The notes beneath the pieces were generated by a model. It saw nothing but the letters and a program-made list of their open reading frames with translations, searched no databases and was not told where the DNA came from. Below, one piece after another: positions 1 to 5,394 of a stretch of DNA of 7,860 nucleotides. Location of the stretch: assembly GCA_021780415.1 (NCBI GenBank), contig JAJXYW010000168.1, positions 1 through 7,860 of the forward strand. Reading direction: 5' to 3'. The translations under genes were made by a program, and so were the position numbers. Within the stretch, counting starts at the first letter, position 1. Every line of letters begins with the position of its first letter. The stretch comes from Acidobacteriota bacterium (lineage in GTDB: Bacteria; Acidobacteriota; Terriglobia; Terriglobales; Acidobacteriaceae).

Positions 1-1069
1 CGCGTGGGCCAGCGGCAGGGCCGAAGAGTCCGAAGGCCAGCAGACCCCATAGACCGGCGCCGAGATGGATGGAGATGGCGCCGCCGGGGTCGTCGATGAA
101 CAGGTGGAGTTCGAGTGTCTCAACGAGGAAGGTGACGAGCGCGCCTGCGACGAGGCCGATGAAGACGGTGGCCAGCGGCGAGAGCAGGCCGCAGCCAGCG
201 CTGCCGGCGACCAGGCCGGCGACCCAGCCGTTGGCGCTTAGCGAAGCGTCGGGCTTGCTGTAACGCAGGTGTGTGATGAGGACGGCAGCGAGGCCACCCG
301 CAGAGGCGGAGAGCGTCGCATTGATGACCACGACGACCACTTGCACCGCGTTGGCTCCGTAGAAGAGGATGGAGGCAGCGGTGTCGAGGCCGATCCAGCC
401 GATGAGCGCGAGGATGCAGCCGAAGAGCACCAGCACGATGTTATGGCCAGGAATGGCGGCGGCTACGTGGTCTGCGTACTTGCCCTGGCGCGGTCCGAGG
501 ATCCATGCGACGGAGAGTGCGGTGAGGCCGCCGATGACCTGGATGACCGCTGCTCCGCCCGCGTCGGTGAAGGTGGGAAGGCCGAAGAGCGTGGGAAGCT
601 GCGCGAGCCAGCCGTTGCCCCAGACCCAGTGCGCGAAGAGCGGGAAGATGACTGCGGCGAAGAGAGCGTTGGCGGCGCAGATGGAGCCGAGGCGCCAGCG
701 GTCGCTGCCGGCGCTGATGGGGATCAGCGAGGCCAGGCCGACGGCGAAGATCTGGAGAGCGAGCACGAGCACTGCGTACGGGCTATGAAGCAGGTTCGAG
801 CGAAGACCTCCGGCGAAGAAGGGCTCGGCGCCGATCCAGTCGAAGTGCTTGCCTGCGAGCAGGAAGGTGTGCGCGAGGCCGCCTGGAACTCCGGCCCAGG
901 CGGCGCCGATGAGGACGAAGACGATGGCTGTGATGCCCAGCGAACAGAGGGTTGCGAGCATCGCGTGGGCAGCGCTGCGCGAGCGTCCGAGACCCTGATG
1001 GATGAGCGCAAGGCCCGCGGCGGCGAGCGGGATCAGGATGATGCAGAGAAGGCTGAGGCTCAGGCTCAT
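1..1069 (-). CDS. amt: Ammonium transporter (Amt family), 3' end cut by window edge
   Basis: This is an inner-membrane channel of the Amt/Mep/Rh family, which takes up ammonium. The visible 356 residues are strongly hydrophobic and carry about nine or ten membrane segments. Family landmarks seen are the VWGNGW segment (W150), the D169-A-G-G motif, GPRQGKY near 192, PGHN near 207 followed by GWIGLD, KPD near 272, NGWVAGLVAGSAGC near 280, and DDPGGAISIH (326-335). The start ATG at 1069 overlaps the stop of the upstream 59-residue gene as ATGA, and a purine-rich AGAGAGG lies just before it. By ungapped alignment to E. coli AmtB from memory, H335 matches the second pore histidine (H318), while the first (H168) is Gln177. 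The AmtB gate Phe215 position is Leu. These changes suggest a divergent subgroup. The C-terminal tail, which normally binds GlnB/GlnK, lies outside the window. The family call is secure; the subgroup is inference. Confidence 0.93.
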   Translation of the reverse strand, partial: MSLSLSLLCIILIPLAAAGLALIHQGLGRSRSAAHAMLATLCSLGITAIVFVLIGAAWAGVPGGLAHTFLLAGKHFDWIGAEPFFAGGLRSNLLHSPYAVLVLALQIFAVGLASLIPISAGSDRWRLGSICAANALFAAVIFPLFAHWVWGNGWLAQLPTLFGLPTFTDAGGAAVIQVIGGLTALSVAWILGPRQGKYADHVAAAIPGHNIVLVLFGCILALIGWIGLDTAASILFYGANAVQVVVVVINATLSASAGGLAAVLITHLRYSKPDASLSANGWVAGLVAGSAGCGLLSPLATVFIGLVAGALVTFLVETLELHLFIDDPGGAISIHLGAGLWGLLAFGLFGPAAGPR

Positions 1070-1245
1070 TCCGGGCCTCTCTGCAGTGCGCGATAGCGCA
1101 TGGCGACGAGCGCGAGGCCGAGGCACTCGACCAGCAGACCCGCGACGACAAAGGTGAACCGCTGCCCAAGACCTGCGAGCAGGAGCAGAGCTGCGAAGAC
1201 CAGCAGCCAGCCGGAGAGCATCAGGAGATAACCAATGAGCCTCAT
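1066..1245 (-). CDS. 59-residue two-helix membrane protein, translationally coupled to amt
   Basis: This small ORF encodes 59 residues with two hydrophobic stretches (about 4-25 and 31-49) and a short basic tail (RYRALQRGPE). That predicts a two-pass inner-membrane protein. It starts at ATG 1245 behind AAGGGTGA, with about 6 bases between them, and ends in TGA at 1066. The last four bases form an ATGA overlap with the amt start, a classic sign of translational coupling. The overlap, the ribosome-binding site and the hydrophobic, Leu-rich composition support a real gene. I recognise no family. Because it precedes amt in the same transcript it may assist or modulate the transporter, but nothing in the sequence shows this. 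It is not a PII protein (GlnB/GlnK are about 112 residues and soluble). Confidence 0.72.
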   Translation of the reverse strand: MRLIGYLLMLSGWLLVFAALLLLAGLGQRFTFVVAGLLVECLGLALVAMRYRALQRGPE

Positions 1246-1492
1246 CGAAGATCACCCTTCCGTCTCATCATGGGTGGCCTGCCGGTCTCGTCAATACGTA
1301 GCCAATCAAACTCAAGGACAGTTCCTTTGCACTTCATGAAGGAGACGAGGGGTGATGGACCCAGTCTATCTTCCTTCTTCCAGCTTCAGGCATAAAGGCA
1401 TAAAGATTCCATTTGTAGATTCTGTTTTGGCGAAGGATGTCTTGTAGACTCGAAGAAATTCCAACCCAGAATAAAGCGTGAGGAGACGTGCG

Positions 1493-1855
1493 ATGAAGAA
1501 CGTGCTGAACGAATTTGTGTCGACACCGATGGGTGCGTTTGCGGTGCTGGTGCTGGCGGCTTCGCTGGAGGTGCTGGGGGATTCGTTCTTCCAGTCGGGG
1601 CTGTATCGATCGACGGGAACGCATCGGGCGATGTGGTTTGTCGTTGGCGTCGGCGTGCTCGGATGCTATGGGCTGTTCGTCAACCTGCCGCAGTGGGACT
1701 TCGGCAAGTTGCTGGGTGTGTATGTGGCGCTGTTCTTTGTCGTCGCGCAGGTGGTGGCGAAGGTGCGGTTTCATCAGTCGCCTGGCACGCCGATCCTGGT
1801 GGGCGGAAGCCTGATCGTGGCTGGCGGGCTGGTGATTACGTTCTGGAAGGGATAG
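1493..1855 (+). CDS. Small four-helix membrane protein, SMR/DMT-superfamily-like
   Basis: The protein has 120 residues with four predicted membrane helices (about 12-32, 46-64, 70-90 and 99-117), close to the 105-115 residues of small multidrug resistance proteins. The first helix carries a glutamate (E26) in LEVLGDSF, resembling the SMR helix-1 pattern around the essential Glu. The last helix (PILVGGSLIVAGGLVITFW) resembles SMR/EamA-type final helices. The loop NLPQWDFGKLLGVYVALFF (64-82) looks like a conserved family signature I have seen in unnamed membrane proteins. The ATG at 1493 is preferred over GTG 1478 because GAGGAGA lies 7 bases before it and nothing suitable precedes the GTG. It diverges from the amt unit. 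Substrate and function are unknown; an SMR-like exporter is one possibility. A 206-codon frame opposite it is a shadow. Confidence 0.82.
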   Translation: MKNVLNEFVSTPMGAFAVLVLAASLEVLGDSFFQSGLYRSTGTHRAMWFVVGVGVLGCYGLFVNLPQWDFGKLLGVYVALFFVVAQVVAKVRFHQSPGTPILVGGSLIVAGGLVITFWKG

Positions 1856-1940
1856 GCATCGCTCGTTGCAGGCTCCCCCCTCCCCCCCGTACTTTATCGC
1901 GTAAAGCGTCTGGATGCAGCAGTTACGACAGTTTAGGTTC

Positions 1941-2067
1941 GTAAAGTATTCCATCCAATGGGGTTATCGGTAAGATATTCAGCGCGTTGGAGTTAGGCTG
2001 CTGATGGCCTTCAACTAGCTGATTCCATGGTGGTTGCGCGTAAGATATTCCATTCAGGCGGGTTAGG
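1941..2067 (+). repeat. Three degenerate 28-bp direct repeats
   Basis: Copies lie at 1941-1968, 1970-1997 and 2040-2067. Each begins GTAA(AG/GA)TATTC and ends with GTTAGG or GTTATC. The second and third share the first 11 bases exactly plus the final GTTAGG. The first and third match at 20 of 28 positions, including TATTCCAT and GGGTTA. A weaker relative starting GTAAAG may lie at 1901. Starts are 29 and 70 bases apart, so this is not a CRISPR array. No function is known to me. Confidence 0.7.
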
Positions 2068-2137
2068 GCCGATTTTGGGACGCTGCGCTGCTTGCGGGGC
2101 CATTTCCCTGTAGGGAGTCGGCGAATATTTACGACCT

Positions 2138-2173
2138 AAAAAAGCCATGCCGTCCCGGGAAGGCAACGGCATG
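2138..2173 (-). terminator. Intrinsic terminator, minus strand
   Basis: Read on the minus strand, an 8-bp perfect stem (CATGCCGT/ACGGCATG, at 2166-2173 and 2146-2153) encloses a 12-base loop. It is followed by GC and then six T residues (2143 down to 2138), the standard layout of a Rho-independent terminator. It would stop leftward transcription, most plausibly the GT2-GH57 transcript whose last stop codon is at 2750. That would leave a 3' untranslated region of about 600 bases spanning the repeat array, unless an unseen terminator lies closer. Confidence 0.6.
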
Positions 2174-2239
2174 AAGCTGTGGGCATATCCTGCTCTGCGT
2201 CGCCCCGAGATTTAACTGTAGGGCCCAGGAAAGTTGGTG

Positions 2240-2268
2240 TTGTGACGAGAATCACCGGGCAATATTAA
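2240..2268 (+). promoter_or_regulatory. Weak sigma70-like promoter with overlapping CRP/FNR-like palindrome
   Basis: TTGTGA (2240-2245) and TATTAA (2263-2268) are separated by 17 bases, each matching the sigma70 consensus at 4 of 6 positions. Over the same bases lies TGTGA-N6-TCACC (2241-2256), which matches the CRP-type consensus TGTGA-N6-TCACA at 9 of 10 half-site positions. A regulator bound here would cover the spacer and would more likely repress than activate. No gene follows on the plus strand, so any product would be a short RNA. Confidence 0.25.
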
Positions 2269-2289
2269 TAAATGTAACGGGTGCGACGA

Positions 2290-2309
2290 GGCCCTTCGGG
2301 AGCCGTTTT
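2290..2309 (+). terminator. Possible weak terminator or attenuator hairpin with UUCG loop
   Basis: GGCCC and GGAGCC pair through a five-pair stem with one bulged A (2301), closed by a C(UUCG)G tetraloop (2294-2299), which is unusually stable in RNA. GTTTT follows (2305-2309). The stem is short and the T run has only four bases, so this is a weak candidate. It begins about 20 bases after the promoter-like -10 element at 2263-2268. Confidence 0.3.
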
Positions 2310-2394
2310 CCTTCTTCCTCCCTATATCAATTGTAGTGATTCGGTGGGGGCACTATGCCAACTTTTGGGAGGTTTTATTTGGCTTGGTTTCAGT

Positions 2395-2424
2395 GGGTTA
2401 GAGGGTCTTGGGGTGGTTGGGGGG
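2395..2424 (+). other. G-quadruplex-forming motif
   Basis: Four guanine runs lie at 2395-2397, 2403-2405, 2410-2413 and 2419-2424. Loops of 5, 4 and 5 bases satisfy the usual G3+N1-7 rule for an intramolecular G-quadruplex. The G-rich strand is the plus strand, opposite to the incoming GT2-GH57 transcript. Confidence 0.6.
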
Positions 2425-2486
2425 CTTGACACGGTTTTCGCTGATCGAGGATCAGGAGACGAGGGAGAAGGGCGCTATCAGGTTTA

Positions 2487-2522
2487 GCAAAGGCAGGAGC
2501 AAGGGTAGCAGCAAAAGCAGAT
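2487..2522 (+). repeat. Degenerate, out-of-phase fragment of the GCAANN array
   Basis: Six hexamers (GCAAAG, GCAGGA, GCAAGG, GTAGCA, GCAAAA, GCAGAT) resemble the main array units. They are shifted relative to the main array phase by an intervening 34-base segment (2523-2556) that contains a GC-rich inverted repeat. They look like an older or interrupted part of the same repeat. Confidence 0.5.
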
Positions 2523-2556
2523 TCCTCCGCTGCGCTGCGGAATGACAACCAAAAAA

Positions 2557-2718
2557 GCAAAAGCAAAAGCAAAAGCAAAAGCAAAAGCAAAAGCAAGAGC
2601 AAGAGCAAGAGCAAAAGCAAGAGCAAAAGCAAGAGCAACAGCAACAGCAACAGCAAAAGCAAGAGCAAGAGCAAGGGCAAGGGCAACGGCAACAGCAACG
2701 GCAAGGGCAACAGCAAGT
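2557..2718 (+). repeat. Hexanucleotide array, 27 tandem GCAANN units
   Basis: All 27 consecutive hexamers keep GCAA exactly, while the last two bases vary: six AA first, then a mixture of GA, AA and CA, then GG, CG, CA and GT at the right end. The left end is therefore most homogeneous and the right end most diverged, as expected of slippage-driven growth. A six-base period makes every frame open: Lys/Arg/Thr-Ala dipeptides on the plus strand and poly-Leu on the minus strand. I do not regard those frames as genes. The array ends 31 bases from the GH57 stop codon. Confidence 0.9.
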
Positions 2719-2749
2719 GCCAGGTCAACGGCGATGCGAGGGACTGCTG

Positions 2750-5308
2750 CTAGAAGGTGTGGACGCTTCGGTCGATGACGAGCTCGTCGACGGAGATGTT
2801 GAGGGCCAGGCCAACTTTGCGGAAGCCCTCACGCCACTCGCGGGACCAGTAGGTGGCGTCGGAGCGGCTGAGGAGATCATTCCAGATGTTCTGCGCCTGC
2901 CAGAGGTTGATCTCCATCGGAATGGTGCGGAGGCTCTCCGCGATGGCGAGCGTTTCGTTGAGAACGGTGAGGCTGTGCGTGGTTTGCTGCTCGGCGGCGC
3001 CTTCGAGGCGGACCATGGCGCGCTTCATGCGCTTGTCGGCGGTGTAGCTGAGCAGGCCGGCGTCGAGGGTGACGTGGTCGATCTCGGCGCGGCGGAGGAG
3101 TCGGGCGATCTCGGCGGAGTCAAAGGTCTCGACTTCGAGGGCGCGGCGAAGACCGGCGTTGATGGCGAAGCTGGCGGTGACGGCGAGCGCGGGAGGGGCG
3201 GCGACGTTCGCTTCGCCGAGGAAGTCGAGCAGCGTGGCGTGCTCGTTGTAGATGCGGATGAGCGAGCCTTCGACTTCGGAGAGGGTCTGGTTGAGGATGT
3301 TCTCAAGGATGCGGTGCTGTTCGTCGGCGAAGAGCGAGGTGAGGGAGTAGAGGGTCGAGTCGAAGTAGCCGTCGATGAAACGGATGAGCTCGGGGAGATT
3401 GGCGCGGCGGATGGAGTGGCGCGCATTCTCGATGAAGGCGTCCCAGGCTGCGGCGTCTTCCGCGGGGAAGCGCTTGACGGCGGCGGAGAGGTTCTGGTCG
3501 CCGAGGTGCAGGACGACGAAACAGATGTCCTCACACTCCTCGGTAATGCGAGAGCAGAGGGTGGCGCGTCCGACGGCGAAGCGGCCGCGGCCGGAGGTCA
3601 TGACGTCGTAGCTGTGGCGGTGGACGTCGAAGCAGAAGATGTTGCCGGAGTCAGGATAGCTGCGGAACATGGAGCTGATGGCGTAGTGCGCGCCGACGCT
3701 TTCGAGGTCGAGGCGGCCGGCGTTGACGAAGCGGCGGTAGACCTCGGCACCGTTGCCGAGGTCGGGATCGTTGCTTTCGGCGCGGGCGAGGATCTGGAGG
3801 AAGTCTGCCTCAAGCTCGTAGGCGGAGCGGATGGAGAGTTCGGGGGTGGTGAAGAGGGCGGGATCGGTGAAGAGCTTGTTGGCGAGCTGGAGGACGCGGC
3901 CGGCGTAGGCGATGATCTGGATGGTTTCGATGCCGGAGATGTCGTCGAAGAACCAGCCGCAGGAGGTGTACATGAGCTGGGTGTGGCGCTGGAGCTCGAG
4001 GAGTTCGAAGACGGTGATGCGTTCCTGCGATGTCAGAGGACGGGTGGCGTGGGCTGCGAAGAAGCGGTCGAGATTGTCGGAGGAGCGGTCGAGGATGACG
4101 TGGATGTAGGCGTCACGGGCGGCCCAGAGATCCTTGAGGAGTGGGGCGGCGACGGCCTCGGCGAGGGGAGCGGTGCGGTCGCGGAGGAGGTCGAGGGCTT
4201 CGCGCAGAGGAGCGCGCCAGCGTTGGTTCCAGCCGGGCTTGCCGCCGCTGTTGCAGCCGCAGTCGGAGCGCCAGCGCTCGACGCCGTGGGCGCAGGACCA
4301 GGAGGTGTCGTCGACGACTTCGGCCTCCCACTGCGGGGGAAATTTCTCGAGGAACTCGCCGTAGTTGGTGAGCCGGGCGAGGTTGTTGTCCTTGACCCAG
4401 TTGAGGGCGTAGCTGAGGGCCATCTCGCCGTGCTTGTGGTGGTGGCCGTAGGATTCGCCGTCGGTGGCGACGTGCACGAGCTGCGGCTCGGGGGCGGGAT
4501 GGTCGGCGGGGAAGCGCGAGAGGAGGCGGCGGGCGAAGGTTTCGCCGTCGTTGAGCAGGCCCTCGAAGGCGATGGCGCGGGAGGCCGGGCCGTCGTAGAA
4601 AAAGACGGCGATGGAGCGGCCGTGGTCGAGCTGGACAATGTAGGGGCGGGTGGTATCGACGGTGGCGTCGTGGGTTTCGGTCCACGCGTCGGGGTCTTTG
4701 CCGGCAGTGGCGATGCGGCGGACGCGGGCGGCCTGGTGGGGAGCGAGGACGGTGAACCTGATGCGCTCCTGGGCGAGCAGGTCGAGGACGGAGCGGGAGA
4801 CGGCGGTCTCGGCCAGCCACATGCCCTCGGGCTTGCGGCCGAAGCGGTGCTCGAAGTCGGCGATGCCCCAGCGGATCTGCGTGCGGGCGTCGCGCTCGGA
4901 GGCCAGCGGCATGATGATGTGGTTGTAGACCTGCGCCAGCGCGGAGCCGTGGTTGGAGTAGAGCGATGCGCTGGTCTGGTCGGCGTCCTGAATCATGCGG
5001 TAGGTGCGGGGGGCGTTGTCCTCCAGCCAGCTTAGTAGCGTGGGGCCGAAGTTGAAGCTCATGCGCGCGTAGTTGTTGACGATGCGGATGATCTGGCGCT
5101 GCTCGTTGACGATGCGCGAGGCGCCGTTGGGGGCGTAGCACTCGGAGGTGATGCGCTCGTTCCAATCGTGATACGGCGCGGCGGAGTCCTGCAGTTCGAC
5201 GGTCTCGAGCCAGGGATTCTCGCGCGGCGGCTGGTAGAAGTGGCCGTGGACGCAGAGGTAGCGCTGCGGGGGAGCGGAGGCGGAGCCTGATTTGCGTGTT
5301 GCTGACAT
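2750..5308 (-). CDS. GH57 glycoside hydrolase with DUF3536 domain
   Basis: This 852-residue protein has an N-terminal GH57 (alpha-amylase/glucan-acting) domain and a long C-terminal region matching my recollection of DUF3536. GH57 motifs are visible: HGHFYQPP (21-28), YNHIIMPL (128-135), GMWLAE (162-167, candidate nucleophile E167) and ATDGESYGHHHKHGE (281-295, candidate acid/base D283). The catalytic set therefore appears intact. There is no signal peptide, so it probably acts in the cytoplasm, perhaps on an alpha-glucan, but the substrate of this architecture is unknown to me. The ATG at 5308 is chosen because GAAGG sits 4 bases before it and homology-like sequence (RYLCVHGHFYQPP) starts soon after. 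The open frame continues upstream into the glycosyltransferase gene only as a shadow. It lies 86 bases after that gene and is probably co-transcribed with it. Confidence 0.93.
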   Translation of the reverse strand: MSATRKSGSASAPPQRYLCVHGHFYQPPRENPWLETVELQDSAAPYHDWNERITSECYAPNGASRIVNEQRQIIRIVNNYARMSFNFGPTLLSWLEDNAPRTYRMIQDADQTSASLYSNHGSALAQVYNHIIMPLASERDARTQIRWGIADFEHRFGRKPEGMWLAETAVSRSVLDLLAQERIRFTVLAPHQAARVRRIATAGKDPDAWTETHDATVDTTRPYIVQLDHGRSIAVFFYDGPASRAIAFEGLLNDGETFARRLLSRFPADHPAPEPQLVHVATDGESYGHHHKHGEMALSYALNWVKDNNLARLTNYGEFLEKFPPQWEAEVVDDTSWSCAHGVERWRSDCGCNSGGKPGWNQRWRAPLREALDLLRDRTAPLAEAVAAPLLKDLWAARDAYIHVILDRSSDNLDRFFAAHATRPLTSQERITVFELLELQRHTQLMYTSCGWFFDDISGIETIQIIAYAGRVLQLANKLFTDPALFTTPELSIRSAYELEADFLQILARAESNDPDLGNGAEVYRRFVNAGRLDLESVGAHYAISSMFRSYPDSGNIFCFDVHRHSYDVMTSGRGRFAVGRATLCSRITEECEDICFVVLHLGDQNLSAAVKRFPAEDAAAWDAFIENARHSIRRANLPELIRFIDGYFDSTLYSLTSLFADEQHRILENILNQTLSEVEGSLIRIYNEHATLLDFLGEANVAAPPALAVTASFAINAGLRRALEVETFDSAEIARLLRRAEIDHVTLDAGLLSYTADKRMKRAMVRLEGAAEQQTTHSLTVLNETLAIAESLRTIPMEINLWQAQNIWNDLLSRSDATYWSREWREGFRKVGLALNISVDELVIDRSVHTF

Positions 5309-5394
5309 CGTGCCTTCAAGGATAGCAAGGCTCGGCGAGGGGATGAAGCCGTCGCGGGATGAGGTGCGCCGCGGACGTGAGGCTGCGCGGAGGC

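Larger units (their letters stand above)
1856..2749. other. Long non-coding region dense in repeats and structured motifs
   Basis: These 894 bases hold no ORF I believe in. From left to right they contain two cytosine runs (C6 at 1875-1880 and C7 at 1882-1888), a small CTTTA/TAAAG inverted repeat (1892-1906), three degenerate 28-bp repeats (1941-2067), and a minus-strand terminator (2138-2173). Then follow a promoter-like pair with a palindrome (2240-2268), a UUCG hairpin (2290-2309), a G-quadruplex motif (2395-2424), and a hexanucleotide array (2487-2718). The base composition is visibly less GC-rich than the flanking genes around 2200-2400. The region separates two convergent units, the SMR-like gene (plus) and the GT2-GH57 pair (minus). 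Confidence 0.8.

Noticed and set aside
269..1096. 275-codon plus-strand open frame
   Set aside because: It is antisense to amt, rich in Asp/Glu/Gly/Ala as expected from reading a GC-rich membrane-protein gene backwards, with no domain resemblance.
1316..1331. Sigma54-type promoter near the amt/SMR divergence
   Set aside because: A GG and a GC element are present but 11 rather than 10 bases apart, on the strand of the SMR-like gene rather than amt, so the match is not supportable.
1334..1954. 206-codon minus-strand frame opposite the SMR-like gene
   Set aside because: It is rich in His/Gln/Arg with no recognisable motif, and it overlaps a much better plus-strand gene that has a good ribosome-binding site.
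1941..2067. CRISPR array
   Set aside because: The repeats are degenerate, their separations are 1 and 42 bases, and no cas gene is present.
2281..2487. 68-codon plus-strand frame starting at GTG
   Set aside because: It has no ribosome-binding site, spans the UUCG hairpin and G-quadruplex motif, and its composition is not protein-like.
2390..2728. 112-codon minus-strand frame with a very long poly-leucine run
   Set aside because: It is a by-product of the six-base period of the GCAANN array, with a TTG start and no ribosome-binding site.
2542..2778. Lys/Ala-rich plus-strand frame resembling a histone-H1-like tail
   Set aside because: The Lys-Ala pattern is the direct translation of GCAAAA repeats. 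There is no Shine-Dalgarno sequence, and the frame runs into the antisense of the GH57 gene.
2717..5035. 772-codon plus-strand open frame
   Set aside because: It is antisense to the GH57 gene, which has all its catalytic motifs. Long antisense frames are common in GC-rich DNA, and this one is Gly/Val/Glu/Asp-rich without domains.
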